A stretch of 64,000 nucleotides of DNA, from contig CM055110.1 of assembly GCA_029204225.1 (NCBI GenBank), forward strand, positions 47,144,921-47,208,920. The letters run 5' to 3'. This document shows positions 1 through 12,686 of this stretch, one piece after another. The number at the start of each line of letters is the position of its first letter. The stretch's first letter is position 1. A program made the translations under genes and the position numbers. Source of the DNA: Diphasiastrum complanatum (lineage: Eukaryota > Streptophyta > Lycopodiopsida > Lycopodiales > Lycopodiaceae). Under the pieces are notes generated by a model. It was not told the origin of the DNA, searched no databases, and saw only the letters and a list, made by a program, of their open reading frames with translations.

Positions 1-150
1 TCATTTTCATCGTTGGAACTTGTTTGCAAAGAAGTAGATCTAGATGAGCTAGATTCAGATGCATTAGTCTCTTGATTAATGCGCTCATCAATTTCCATCA
101 TCTTTTTAAGCCTTGACGTAGACGACGAGGTAATTGCTTTATATGTGGAC
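1..150 (-). pseudogene. Ser-rich open frame running off the left edge
   Basis: On the minus strand a stop-free frame reads through a charged stretch (LKKMMEIDERINQE) and then a Ser/Thr-rich tail toward position 1. It has no recognisable domain and is cut by the window edge. Its style resembles the Ser-rich end of the frame at 2771-3007, and both may be exons of one degenerate minus-strand gene or transposon. Only composition supports coding status. Confidence 0.25.
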
Positions 151-372
151 CGTTGTATTGCATTCGTCATCTATGTCGACCATAATGAGGATTATTGTCT
201 CCAACACTAAATGAGGATGAAGAATCCTATATATCAAAATAACAAGAAGTAGGTTGAAACAATGCTTGATAAACATTTCCTCCCAATACTTGATAGATCT
301 AAATGTTGCATATGAATATAAATTACCTCTTAGTTTAAAAAGTATGAACATACCAATGTATCTATTAGACAT
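139..372 (-). pseudogene. Diverged second copy of SET-like C-terminal segment
   Basis: This minus-strand frame holds ATFRSIKYWEEMFIKHCFN, which aligns with CATRSIRFGEELFIKYSFN in the frame at 550-915. The similarity is also visible in the DNA: about 240-318 matches about 585-660 around the shared block cttgatagatct. The Gly of the GEEL motif has become Trp, so this is the more decayed copy. I infer a local duplication of a SET-domain-like coding fragment. No intact start, upstream SET core or splice pattern is visible. Confidence 0.4.
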
Positions 373-549
373 ATTTGTCTTTTCAACTTGTTAACATTCA
401 ATGAACTCAAAGACGAATAATGCTCCTAACATTTAATCTAGACAAATGACAAATAATGCTCCTAACATTTGACATATTTAATGACACAAACAAAATACAA
501 TCAAGATGCATGGATTATACATCTCTACATATCAACAAAATTTAAATCT

Positions 550-915
550 TCACATTTGACTTATTGTCTTTTGCAAACATTTGGATAGTGGACGGTTGAA
601 ACTATACTTGATGAACAATTCCTCCCCAAACCTGATAGATCTAGTGGCACAGACCATTACATAAGTGCCCTTTACATTCCTAGTAAAATATTCTTCTTTT
701 CCATTGGTGCATTCTTCAAAATCACAATTCGTCAATAGAGGGTGGCCAATGGAACTATTTATATATGCAGCAATGTTTCCATGCACATCTGGCCGTCCAT
801 CAATGTATGTACGATTTGCCCCTGAGATGTTGCCTCCTTGCATGCGTTGCTCCTCTAAAGAACAAGCATTTGAATTCAAGCCATATACTTGCATCCTCCA
901 TTGGTGACGACACAA
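550..915 (-). pseudogene. SET-domain-like fragment
   Basis: The minus-strand frame of 121 codons contains, in the order typical of the C-terminal half of SET methyltransferase domains, YIDGRPDVHGNIAAYINSS, an NC pair (LLTNCDFEE) and then CATRSIRFGEELFIKYSF. Known SET domains carry GN-x-A-R-F-I-N-H-S-C and later R-D-I-x-x-G-E-E-L-x-x-D-Y, which these segments mimic. The expected His-Ser-Cys after Asn is Ser-Ser-Ile here, so the cofactor-binding NHSC element is damaged, and the final DY is KY. No N-terminal SET core is in frame upstream, and the region beside it is broken by stops. SET proteins methylate lysines, usually on histones. Activity is unlikely here. Family assignment rests on motif spacing only. 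Confidence 0.45.
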
Positions 916-1554
916 AGCATGTCAATCACCCCAATTGTATTGAGGTCCTACATATGGCATCAATGTCACAACACTATTTAAAGGGACCTCAATACTACTC
1001 AGTGCAAAACGGCCCAAACCAGCCTCAGGAAAGTGTTCAACCCCAATACGTAAATGGTGCTCCATTTAATGGTAATGGTGATTGGAGTGGCCAACACGAA
1101 TATCTACTTCTAATAAAAGTTTTTACTAATGGTTGCAAGCTAGGTGGAAGAGGAAGGTCAGACAAAGAGCCTAGAATGTCTTTTAACACATCAACAGTGC
1201 GTAGTAATTTGCAATTATCTTTCAAACTAGTCATAATACGTCCAAGATGTGTTCTCTTTTTAAAGCAGTGGTCATGTTTGTGGAATCCACGTGGAGTATC
1301 GTGGAGGACTCATGTGCAACATCTAGGATAGGTGTGGTTGGGTGGTAAGAACGTTCTAGAGATTTGGAGACATGGATTGAATCACAAGGCATTGATGAAC
1401 TAATTATATCATGCAAGGGGTCATCATCAACAAGAGCATCATCTAGGGCCAATGATGATCCAAAATCAATATTCATGTGATTCATCCTATCAATAATATT
1501 CTCGATCTCTCTTGCAACTGTTTTTCTTGATACCGAAAATGTTAGATGTATCAG

Positions 1555-1558
<4 letters not shown>
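916..1558 (-). pseudogene. Broken minus-strand coding-like stretch upstream of the SET-like frame
   Basis: Minus-strand frames at 1037-1234 and 1231-1635 read acidic, Asp/Ser-rich sequence (for example SSLALDDALVDDDPL) with no domain I recognise, and they change frame several times. They lie just upstream (in minus sense) of the SET-like frame and may be the rest of the same decayed gene. The 1231-1635 frame begins inside a CT microsatellite, so its first third is repeat-encoded Arg-Glu and should be discounted. Confidence 0.25.

Positions 1559-1633
<75 letters not shown>
1559..1633. repeat. (CT)n microsatellite
   Basis: An uninterrupted CT dinucleotide run of about 75 bases. Reading frames through it give artificial Arg-Glu or Leu-Ser polymers. 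Confidence 0.98.
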
Positions 1634-1636
<3 letters not shown>

Positions 1637-1687
1637 CATGAAACATAAATTTATATATAACACAAACCGTAAACTAGTAGCATGAAA

Positions 1688-1733
1688 CACACACACACAA
1701 ACGCACGCACGCACACACACACCCACCCACACT
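1688..1733. repeat. CA-rich simple sequence
   Basis: Imperfect (CA)n with CGCA and CCCA interruptions, 55 bases downstream of the CT run. Confidence 0.9.
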
Positions 1734-1963
1734 GACCCTAAACACACATGAAGAGAAAAACATAGAGAACATTATAGTCCTAATCAAAACTCCCAAACCA
1801 CACGATTATATCCTAATCCAGAATGTCACCACATGCTCCCTCCCTGTGACGTTTGGGCTTTTTTGTGGAACTCATCTTCCAAAGAAAACATTTGAACCAC
1901 GTCTTTAACGGAAGAAAACAAGGGCTACACACCTTCCTAGAATTGGGAGTGTTGGTTACCTTT

Positions 1964-1965
<2 letters not shown>

Positions 1966-2052
<87 letters not shown>
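1966..2052. repeat. (CT)n microsatellite
   Basis: A pure CT run of about 87 bases, the second long CT tract within 500 bases. Confidence 0.98.
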
Positions 2053-2055
<3 letters not shown>

Positions 2056-2100
2056 CGTGAATGAGAGGCTATTATGGGTGATTGAATATGGAAATCAAGA

Positions 2101-2330
2101 TTAACTACATCTAATCATTCTATTTGGATTTTTTTTTTTAGAAGCAAGTGAGAGATTAACTTCATCTAATCATTCTATTTGGATTTTTTCTTTTAGAAGC
2201 AAGTGAGAGATTAACTTCATCTAATCATTCTATTTGGATTTTTCCTTTTAGAAGCAAGCGAGAGATTAACTTCATCTAAATATTCTATTTGGATTTTTCC
2301 TTTTAGAAGCAAGTGAGAGATTAACTTCAA
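2101..2330. repeat. 55-bp minisatellite, about 4 copies
   Basis: The block ttaacttcatctaatcattc recurs with its ttaac at 2156, 2211, 2266 and 2321, a constant 55-base period, and a slightly diverged first unit begins at 2101. Units differ mainly in the T/C run before agaagcaag. It starts about 50 bases after the CT microsatellite. Copies are nearly identical, which indicates recent amplification. Confidence 0.95.
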
Positions 2331-2404
2331 AGTATCGTGGCACTCATCCTATCGCTCAATATTTATTGGAAAAACTATACTTCAAGTGTCATAAGGATCA
2401 AAGA

Positions 2405-2605
2405 TTAAAGCATTTTTGAAAAACACTTTAAAGAGTTTACCTCTCGTACTCTTGGATTCTCTGTGTGCACTCCATTGGCCCAAATATGATCGTTGACAAT
2501 CCTCCTTGTCCGAATCCTAAGGCCTTTGCATTGTGTGCATGTACATGGTATCCTCTCATCATATTCTGGTAAAAACTGATTCAATAATCCAATTGCAAAT
2601 TGCAC
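2405..2605 (-). pseudogene. Transposase-associated-like Cys segment
   Basis: The minus-strand frame reads an acidic and aromatic start, then IPCTCTQCKGLRIRTRRIV and NDHIWANGV. This resembles the plant transposase-associated domain found N-terminal in CACTA (En/Spm) proteins, which has a CPC-x-x-C core followed by a basic stretch and HL-x-x-x-G. After the matching part, the minus-strand sequence gives a plausible splice donor (GTAAAC). No transposase catalytic domain is present in the window, so this would be an isolated relic. Similarity is by motif only. Confidence 0.35.
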
Positions 2606-2770
2606 AAATTCTTTCAGTGTCGTTCAAGTGAAAATTGACAAATTCTAACATGTGACAAAAATTGACAAAATAGTCTTTGTACGTTTAGTGCATTTTCAAC
2701 CTTCATTTGTGATGGAGTGGTGTCTTGGCTTTCCAAAGAGCAATATACTATATCCAAAGAGCAAATCAGA

Positions 2771-3007
2771 TTACATCACTATTACAAATAAATTTTTTTT
2801 GACATAAATCAATATACATACATGTGATAGATTAATAGACGGTCTACGTCGACTGATGGAAGAGCTTGAAGATGAACCAGTCAATAGTTGTTCATTGTAC
2901 TTTAGTCTTGTTTGCTCCTTTTTTCTATGATAGAGCTCAATTCTTTTTTCTTTCTCTAAATCACATGGAGGTACGATAATTTCCCTAGAATTCATAATTC
3001 CAATCAA
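2771..3007 (-). pseudogene. Charged exon-like frame of unknown family
   Basis: The minus-strand frame contains a highly charged segment (LEKEKRIELYHRKKEQTRLK), then a six-Ser run and an Arg cluster. A GTATGT on the minus strand after INLSH could be a splice donor, and the frame becomes hydrophobic low-complexity after it. I do not recognise a family. It may be an exon of the same relic as the frames at 1-150 and 2405-2605. Confidence 0.25.
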
Positions 3008-4400
3008 ACGTCATTGTAAGAATAAATTTGCAAGAAAAATTATACACTCATATTCAAATAACAAATAAAGTGCAATTGATGTCAATATCAATAACAATAT
3101 ATACTTGTTGTTGCGATCATGAGATGAATCGTTGTCTGATGATGATGACATCGTCGATGACATATACACACTGTAGCCAGCTACTCTATACCAATCATAA
3201 GTAATCATTATGAGACCGTATGTATTGAACAAATATAATAAAATTTGTTAAAGACATGCCAACATCTAATCCATGTATATTCTACTTATGCTTAATGTAA
3301 ATCTAATATTCTAGTAACATTGCTATCAAGAAAATTGCTTGGGTGGGGCAACACATGACGAGCAATCAAAATAAGATTCATACTGACAAATGTTAGACAT
3401 CAGTAGATAGTGCATGCAAGTCTATCTCAACTAATTTAAAGACCACATGGCAGTCAATGTTCGAAGCTCTCAGTTTAAACTCTTGTCTAAGATGAGTGAT
3501 GATCTCACTCGATCTTTCTTTCAAGATGGAATGATCAAAATCAAACAATCAGTCATATACTCAATTGATTTATTGCCTACTCAATCACTCATTTGATTAA
3601 TTAGTACTTGGATCGAGTTAGTTAAAGATAAATCTCTTTGGATTGGCCTAGTGTGCCATGGTATCTCATGACGAGCAATATGCATTCGCCCTTTCTATCT
3701 ATGGTTGCTTTGTATGCAAGAAATCATATACTAGATAACACACCATTGATCAACATCTTTATTACAATGCTAAATGATATTTCAACTAATTACTATGATT
3801 TCATATAAGGTTATATAGGACACACACCAACAATTAAAAAGATTTATCATATAGGTCACATATCACTAAGGTCCTCAATATAACATAAATGCTTTTGATC
3901 ATGAATCTAAATGACCCCATGCAACCATTTAAGAGGCCACATGACAAAAGCAAAAAAAAATTATTTGACCATGTAAGTATGTCATCAAATTATATCAAAT
4001 CTATGACACCTAGATTTTTAATAAATTAAATGTTTTATGACATCACCGATTTGACATAATATTATGTCATAAAAATCTTAAAAAACTTGTCAAATTACTT
4101 GTTTAATAATAATATGTACTATTTCTTATCTCATGATTTTTTCTGGTATGTCAAATCTCAAGAAAAATAAAATTTATAACAATATAAAACTAGTTTTAAC
4201 AATTAAATACTACCATAATGTTCTTTGAATTGATTTTTTTACATTCCATCATATTAAAAAAAAAAAATTACGTAAAATCCTACAATAAAATAGTCTCATA
4301 AAAACTAGAAAAGATTATGAGAATATTGAATGACATTTGAAGCATGCAAGCCCATGTGGGGGACCCTCTCACGTGCCAAGAGAGGGAAAAAAAAAACGTG
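3008..4400. other. AT-rich region, no feature recognised
   Basis: I see no coding frame with family motifs, no LTR pair and no long tandem repeat here. There are several short A/T homopolymers. Confidence 0.6.
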
Positions 4401-5123
4401 TGGAACATCCACGTGTGGATATCGCGTGGATAATCCACACGAAACTTGAATGCCAATAAAATAGCATTTTCGCGAGCATTCTTGCTCCTCTTCTTTTGCT
4501 TTCAAGTTTTATAGGTTTTCTAATCTAGTGTTTAGTACTCTTGCTTGCTATTGCTCTTCTAAGCTCTATAGATCTTGCTTGCTTGCTTTTGGTTGCTCTT
4601 CATTGCTAGTGATCTTGCTCTTGCTTTTGCTTGCTCTATTGATCTTGTTTGTTCTTGCTTACTATTAATCTATTGCTTTCTATTCATTGCTTACTCTTCT
4701 AATCTAAAAGTTTTCAATACTCTTTCACTCTCATTCTCAACTACTTTCTAACTTTTAAAGTTTTTCTTTGATACAATGTCTTCAAGTGGTAGGTCAGTGG
4801 AAGGTCAAGTGGGAGACCATCTAGGAGAAGAGCTCGTGAGGAGCCCGAAGAATATAATCAAGAGTGGGTTGACAATCTATCTCCTCAACAAAGAGATAGA
4901 ATCAAAAATCTTGTGTTATCTTCTTTGGGTGAATCATCCGAGAGAAGAGCTTCCAAAGATGCCCTTTCCCAATAATCATGTAGTGTGTATTATGATCTTA
5001 ATCCACATGGTGGAGTTATAAAAAATACGCGTTGCAATGTAGTTCATGCTTGTTTGCGTGATTTAGTTGCTTTATATTTTGGTAAAGACTACATGATCGA
5101 TAGACTCTTAAGTCGGAGCTAAT
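4401..5123 (+). pseudogene. Probable 5' part of decayed copia element
   Basis: A pyrimidine-rich stretch with repeated ttgctt/cttgc words (4500-4740) leads to an ATG at 4776. The frame from that ATG shifts early. The alternative frame (RRRAREEPEEYNQEWVDNL) looks more protein-like, being rich in Arg and Glu. It lies directly upstream of, and in the same sense as, copia integrase remnants, so it is probably leader plus gag N-terminus. No primer site or LTR is identifiable. Confidence 0.3.
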
Positions 5124-5825
5124 ATGTGTGGTATGATGAATGAGGGCAAGTTGACAAAGGAGGAGCTTTGGCACAAAAGATTGGGCCGTCCCAATCACAA
5201 ATCAATGGTCAACGAGGAGAAGGCAATTGGATTGCCTCAATCTATGTCCAAGGATGGTAAGGCTTGTGAGGCTTGTGCTTTGGAAAAAAAGAACATAGAA
5301 AGCCATTTCCAAGATCTTCTACTTCCTTTCATAAAAGTTTTCAGCTAATTCACTCAGATGTGCATTTCTCTTCAACTAAAAGCAATGGTGGTGCATCTAT
5401 GTGTGTATCTTTTATAGATGACTATTCAAGATTCACATGGATTTATCTCTCATCTTCAAAGTCAATGGTGTTTAAAAAATTCTTTAAGTTCAAGGCTTTT
5501 GTAGAGACTCAATTTAGTATCAAGATCAAAGTCTTGAGATCAGATGGAAGAGGAGAGCACATCTCCACCAAATTCCAAATATGTTGTGAGCAACAAGGCT
5601 TCAAAATGGTGCTTACATGTCCTTATTCACCTCAACAAAATGGAGTGGCCGAGAGGAAGAACTAAACTCTATGTGAGTGTGCAAAAGCTATGAGGTTGGA
5701 TGCATGTCTTCCAAAGACATTTTGGGGTGAGGCTCTCACTTGTGCAAACTACTTATGCAATTTGTTGCCTAATCTTGCTATTGGAGGTAGAACACCTTAT
5801 GAATTGTTGTATAAGCCATACTTGT
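5124..5825 (+). pseudogene. Ty1/copia integrase fragment
   Basis: The frame at 5124-5348 carries the pre-integrase segment (LTKEELWHKRLGRPNHKSM) of copia polyproteins, and 5273-5665 carries integrase: IHSDVHF with the first catalytic Asp, FIDDYSRFTWIYL, LRSDGRGEHIS with the second Asp (families usually have NGGE) and PYSPQQNGVAERKN with the Glu. A frame change near 5345 and an in-frame TAA at 5663-5665 break it. Beyond the stop the same frame continues with TFWGEALTCANYLCN and PYELLY, then ends about 5825. RNase H and reverse transcriptase are absent. This is a dead fragment of an element that would encode a single gag-protease-integrase-RT-RNaseH polyprotein. Confidence 0.85.
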
Positions 5826-6790
5826 AAACATTGTATATAATGTCTTTGTACAGTTGTTGATAACCTTCCTTACTAGTATGAATCAACTTGGTTGTTAAAT
5901 AAAACATGCTTGAAGAATAATCCATTTCTGTTCTAAAAGCTTTTAATAAGAATCTACGAAACATGGGGTGGGTGCTTCTCGACATCAACTTGCCTTTACT
6001 TTTTTAAGAAAATCATTGAGTATTAAGTCTATCCAAGGTAATGCCTTTGTGTTGCATGCAAACATGCTTTCAATGTGGCTACAATTGGTCTTGTTAGATA
6101 CGACATGATGCCATTGAGGGCTGCATACCTTAACTATACATGCCTTAAAGCACAAAAGGTGATCAACATGAAATGAATCATCTAATCTCATTCCATAATA
6201 GCCTAGTAGAACTTACTAATTACTATATATGCATTTAAAAAATGTGGCTAGCCACGACACTAAAAGATTGAAATGCTTCTAGAAACAATATAAGAATCAA
6301 AGCCTAATTGGCATCAATAAAACTTGGAAATAGATCTTCTTTAATCAATAGACCTTGGAAATAGATCCCTCCTAAATCAAGGTTATATAAATAAGCTGGT
6401 CAACCCTCTCTATGAGATAGATATTTGGATTATGGATGAGAAATTTGAACTCCACATTTGAGGAAGCTGGAATCATCTTTACTCCTTACTTTCAATGGAG
6501 TCCCTTAAGACTTCGGAGCACAAGGATTTAGGATCTCACTCAACAATAGCCAATGTTTGAGCTTGTGTCTTCCTAGTTGTAGCAAACAACTCTACCCTAC
6601 TCACTCTCCCTAATTTGGGCATGCTTTTCTTGTTAAAATGACATGTTACAAATCATGCAAAAGTCAACTCATTACTTTGAGTGATTATCATTGACATTTT
6701 TTGCTTTGCTATCTTTGAGATATGCTACTCATCTATATATATATTTAAACTTCGTTCCACTTTTGTGCATGGGTATGGGTGCACCATGCA
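5826..6790. other. No feature assigned
   Basis: Minus-strand frames at 5797-5988 and 5985-6191 read consecutively (ending LILNDFLKKVKAS and starting MMSRSTHPMFRRFLLKAF) as if one protein had been frameshifted, but I recognise no family. Nothing else stands out. Confidence 0.4.
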
Positions 6791-7275
6791 TGCTCCTCTC
6801 CTCACCCATGCATGAGCTTTTTCTAACTAAAAAACTTGGGGAGGAGGATGCCTGTATGAGGAAAAGGATGCATGGCCCTCCTCCCCAAGCATGCATCTAA
6901 TGGGCTCACTCCAAATTCAAATTATCCTTTACCAACACACATAGTGTTTTGAAGTGCATGTACATACTTTCATGGTGAAAGGTGTTAAACAAATGAGACT
7001 TTCATTATCAAAAATTTGAAGGGTGCTCTAAGGATTGCTCCTCCCCTCACCCATGCATGCACTTTTTTTAACTAAAAAACTTGGGGAGGAGGATGCATGT
7101 ATGGGAAAAAGGATGCATGGCCCTCCCCATGCATGCATCTAAGGGGCCCACTCCAAATTCAAATTATCCTTTACCAACACATAGTGTTTTGAAGTGCATG
7201 TACATACTTTCATGGTGAAAGGTGTTAAACAAATGAGACTTTCATTATAAAAAATTTGAAGGGTGCTCTAAGGAT
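6791..7275. repeat. Tandem duplication, 245-bp unit x 2
   Basis: The unit starting tgctcctctcctcaccc at 6791 recurs at 7036 (tgctcctcccctcaccc) and is alignable to about 7275. Both units contain the block aaaacttggggaggaggatg and end with gggtgctctaagga. The second unit has small deletions (for example in ccctcctccccaagc). Each unit holds several atgcatg palindromes. Confidence 0.95.
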
Positions 7276-7333
7276 TTTTTAAATTATCAGACTTTTCACG
7301 GGAAAGGTTGAAATAAAAATGCATTTCTATGAA

Positions 7334-7437
7334 GATCAGCCTCCATTGTCTGTCAACAACGGGCACTCTTTACTAGTATATATATATATATATACTAGTA
7401 AAGAGCGCCCGCCGTTGACGGGCAATGCCGACTGATC
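7334..7437. repeat. 104-nt inverted repeat around (TA)n
   Basis: The arms start gatcag (7334) and end ctgatc (7437) and are symmetric about 7385.5. The inner 40 bases (7366-7405, ctctttactagta...tactagtaaagag) form a perfect palindrome centred on TA repeats, and the outer arms match imperfectly (gtcaac and gttgac, cgggc and gcccg). Such a structure can fold into a long hairpin or cruciform and could be a foldback or MITE-type element. No flanking target duplication is clear. Confidence 0.8.
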
Positions 7438-7599
7438 TAGGTGACGACCGATGATTTGGAACTCCAGTATGTCATGTCGTTGACGAATGCTGGTTTTCCG
7501 ATCTAAGTGTGCGGCCTAATTGCGGACCTTATGCAACGGTTCCTATGCGGCCTAATTGTGGTCCCTTTGCGGCCTAATTGCGGTCCCTATGTGGCCGAT

Positions 7600-8870
<1,271 letters not shown>

Positions 8871-9273
8871 ACTCGCATCCAGATATGAAACTATATGAGA
8901 TAACAACGATATGAATTGTCTTCTAAACCTTGTTTAGGGTTTTTTCAATTGTGATTGAGACATAGTGCAATATGATTCATTTACACATGAGAAACCATAA
9001 GATACGCTAAGATTGATTACTTTCAAAGACATGTTTTTGAATATTCACGTTTTATGCCTTAGTGTGATTATGATTAAATCATGATGCTAATAACAAAGTA
9101 AGGATGTATAAAACTTTAAGCGGCTGCTATAGGTAATCTATGTACTTGTTTAGGGTTTGACTTTGGCGGGCTTGCATGACATGGATTTTTCCAAGCTATA
9201 AGGTGCTTGGACTCCTGACAGCAGTCTTCGTAGGATGTCCTTAGCTAGTAGACACGGATCCCTAGTACCTATT
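8871..9273. other. No feature assigned
   Basis: Intervening sequence between the GA-rich block and the first copy of the duplicated unknown element. I see no coding signal. Confidence 0.5.
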
Positions 9274-10843
9274 ATTGATGCAAGAGTCAAGGCTCTTTAT
9301 ACTCTGTGTATGGCATGACAACTTCTTATGTGTATAATGTTAATGTGAACTTAAAACATTCGATTTGCCCTAATACTGATCAGTATGGCATCTGTTTTGA
9401 TACGGTTTTGTTGTAGGACAGAATGTATTGCTAAATTTGAAATCCATGATAGGAAAAATTGGACGTATTCTTTGTATTTGCAATCAAGTTGATGAGGTAG
9501 TGAATCTTGTTTCAGACATGGATAGCAACTGATGCTTAGCTATGACACCTGTCTTCCTCATGTAACTAACCACGCGGTTGTGTTTTGTGGGATGGTGGAA
9601 GGTAACGGCTGAGTGTCCTAAAACTTGCTTCGCTTTATGGTACTCTGTACTGTAAGATTTTATACAGCTTTGTTTTCACCTGTTATGCTATAAACTAAAG
9701 GGTTCAAAGTGTTTGTTCTTGACTTGTCAAGATGGACTATGTGAAATCTTTTTACTCTCTCTCTGCATCTTTTTAAGATGCAACCCCGACTAACCTTTGG
9801 TCGGGGTAGTACCAAAGATTTACCTTTACTTGTATTTTATGGCTAACTAATTATGTTTTATGGTTTAGTCCACATGATGGTTTCATAATGTAGTTGCACT
9901 TGGTTATAAGACCCTTCCCCCTCCTAGTCCCTTTATTCAGACTGTCATTTGTTGCATGAAGAAAGTCGTTGAGGATCACAATCTTATTACTTCCACCGAT
10001 ATAGCTACATGTAACACCGCTGGCCCTGATGATAAGATCTTTTGCCTTGTTGACTTAATGATTACTATGGATTGGATCAACATTTATATGAGATTTATTA
10101 AAAAGAAAGATACCCTATGCATAGTCGAAAGTATCTATGTTGACCTTCTTAACTATGCTGAATGAATTGATGTTGAAGAAAGATTTTGCAATTCACATAT
10201 TCGAAAGATTTTTACCTGTTTGGAAAAAGAAGGTGTCTTGACCGCTGATACCGCTACCCACACCGAACCTCCTCTTTCACCTCACCCTTTGATCTTTACC
10301 AAAGACCTTGATGAAGATAGTGTTTTCCAACTAGAGACTTTCTCGTAGGAAATTTGTGAAGCCGATAATTAGTCTACCTTTGAGTTCTGTCAAGCCCAGA
10401 GTTGCCAAGTACTTTTTGGTACTTGGTCGTACTATTGAGTTTAAATCTGCCAAAATTTTTAAACGACTTTATTTTGAGACTTTATTTCATAATTTTGGTC
10501 ATATTGATGTGATCTTTAAGCAAATTGTGTTTGATTGGACTTTTTTTTCGCATTTGAAGCATAAATGATATAAACCCTTTCAAGTCTTTTGTGATTTCGA
10601 TATCGATAATATCCCACCGTGTACTTGCTCTAACACAAAACGATTTAAAGAGTTTATTTGTGAGAGTTTTGGGCATGTTATTTCCATAGATACTAGAATT
10701 ATTAGTAACAAATTTTAAAAGAACGACCGGAACAAAGGACTTAATCATATTCTCTTACGTCAATCCAATATCAATGAGGTCGCTATGGAATTTTACAAAG
10801 GATGGTTTAAATTGGCTATAATTTTACCTGTATATTAGAACAT
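9274..10843 (+). repeat. Unknown duplicated element, copy A (internally deleted)
   Basis: This segment aligns with 10992-13505 from tgcaagagtcaagg onward. The two run together to about 10455 (copy B 12172), then copy A jumps to sequence matching copy B from about 13115 and continues to 10843 (tatattagaacat). Copy A therefore lacks about 0.94 kb. It includes a coding-like frame at 9956-10165, interrupted by a TGA relative to copy B, and another at 10356-10568. A hairpin with ccccgac/gtcgggg stems lies at 9784-9806. I do not recognise the family. Two same-sense copies with different damage suggest a repeated unit, not a host gene. Confidence 0.75.
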
Positions 10844-11678
10844 CGATCACGATAGCAGTATGGAACATGCCCTAATCTGCAAAAATGTTGTAACAAACTT
10901 CTTAAAAAAGACCAGATGGCTACACGATGGTAAAAGTATAACAGATAACAAATTAAAGAGTGTCATTGATGTGTGCAACCAGATTACTACCAACCTATAT
11001 TGCAAGAGTCAAGGCTGTTTATACTCTGTGTATTGCATGATAGCTTCTTATGTGTAGAATGTTAATGTGAACTTAATACATTCGGTTTGCTCTAATACTG
11101 ATCAGTATGGCATCTGCCCTGATATGGTTTCGTTGTAGGGCTGAATGTATTGCTAAATTTGAAATTTATGATAAGGAAGATTGACCGGACGTATTCTTTG
11201 TATTTGCAATCAAGCTGATAAGGTAGTGAATCTTGTTTCAGACATGGATAACAACCGATGCTCAGCTATGACACTTGTCTTTTTCACGTAACTAACTCGT
11301 GAGGTTGTGTTTTGTGGGATGGTGGCAGGCAATGGCTGAGTGTCCTAAAACTTGCTTCGCTTTATGGTACTCTGTACTGTAAGACTTAATATAGCTTTGT
11401 TTTTACCAGTTATGCTATAAACTAAAGGGTTCAAAGTGTTTGGTCTTGACTTGTCAAGAGGGACTATGTGAAATCTTTTTACTCTCTCTCTACATCTTTT
11501 TAAGATGCGGCCCAGACTATCCTTTGGTCGGGGTAGTACCAAACCTTTAGCTTTACTTGTATTTTATGGCTACTGTTTTATGGTTTAGTCCACAAGATGG
11601 TTTCATGATGCAGTTGCACTTGGTTATAAGGATCCCCTTTCTCCTCCTAACCCCTTTATTCAAATTCTCATTTGTTGC

Positions 11679-12059
11679 ATGAAGAAAACTATTGAGGTTC
11701 ACAATCTTATTACTTTCACTGATATAGCTACATGTAACGCTGCTGGCCCTGATGATAAGATCTTTTGCCTCGTTGGCTTAATAACTACTATGGATTGGAT
11801 CAACATTTATATAGAATTTATTAAAAATAAAGATACCCTAAGCATAGTCGAAAATATCTTTGGTGACTTTCCTAACTATGCTGAACATATTGATGTTGAA
11901 GAAAGATTTTGCAATTCACATATTCGGAAGATTTTTACCTATTTGGAAAAAGAAAATTTTGCCTTGACCGCTGATACCCCTACTCACACCGAACCTCCTC
12001 TTTCACCTCACCCTTTGATCTTTACCAAAGACTTGACGAAGATAGTGCTTCTCAGCTAG
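11679..12059 (+). pseudogene. Unrecognised frame 1 of duplicated element
   Basis: A 126-codon frame starts MKKTIEVHNLITFTDIATC and includes FCLVGLITTMDWINIYIEF, VEERFCNSHIRKIFTYLEKE and a Pro/Thr-rich end. Copy A at 9956 encodes the same protein with scattered substitutions and a stop after NYAE. Many changes are conservative (Phe/Ser, Val/Ile), consistent with an ancestral coding sequence. I do not recognise the family and assign no function. Confidence 0.4.
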
Positions 12060-12126
12060 AGTCTTTATCGCAAGAAATTTGTGAAGCCAAAAATCAGTCT
12101 ACCTTTGAGTTCTGTCAAGCCAAGAG

Positions 12127-12540
12127 TTGCCAAGTACCTTTGGTACCTGGTCGTATATTGAGTTTAAATCTGCCAAAACTGCCTACAAGCTTTGGAGCCT
12201 TCCTTCCGTAAACTTCTTAATACCCATCTCTATTGAACTTTGGATCACTGGTACCTATGTTACTAATGCAGAAGTCCAAGCCTGCAAACTTGCCTCCTTG
12301 CATAAAAATCCTTCTTTTGATACTCCTATCGCCTTTGATGCCGTCATAAAAATGAGCAGATTTGAACTCTCGAGATGTCCTCCTGAGCAGACTTGGGCTA
12401 GAACTAGGGGCCACTTTGACACTGGCTTCAATAGGATGAGCCTGCATCAAGCTAGGATTTGGAACTAGAAAAGACCTTTCTTTAAGTGCAGATGTGGTGA
12501 CAAATGCAAAAACAACTCTTCTATTATCTGGTTTGATCAC
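12127..12540 (+). pseudogene. Unrecognised frame 2 of duplicated element
   Basis: The frame reads ELWITGTYVTNAEVQACKLA, then RGHFDTGFNRMSLHQARIW, a TAG, and continues in frame with FFKCRCGDKCKNNSSIIW. The CRCGDKC cluster looks metal-binding, but I know no matching family. The segment is missing from copy A, inside its deletion. Confidence 0.35.
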
Positions 12541-12686
12541 ACTATTTGGTATATGATGAATAACCTTGTCAAATTTTTCCTTGGTGCCTCTCTATAGACC
12601 AACTAATTGCCTTCTTCCTTTGGCTGCATAAACCTGCTAGAGATGTCGTCAAAGCCCACCTTGTCTTTCTTTATATTAGACAACAC

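Noticed and set aside
765-1331. 188-codon plus-strand frame
   Set aside because: It overlaps the SET-like minus-strand frame, has no family motif and is a shadow.
1490-1747. Frames rich in Arg-Glu or Leu-Ser (also 8434-8625, 14898-15092, 31718-31987, 38557-38769)
   Set aside because: They are translations of GA/CT microsatellites and would be open in any phase.
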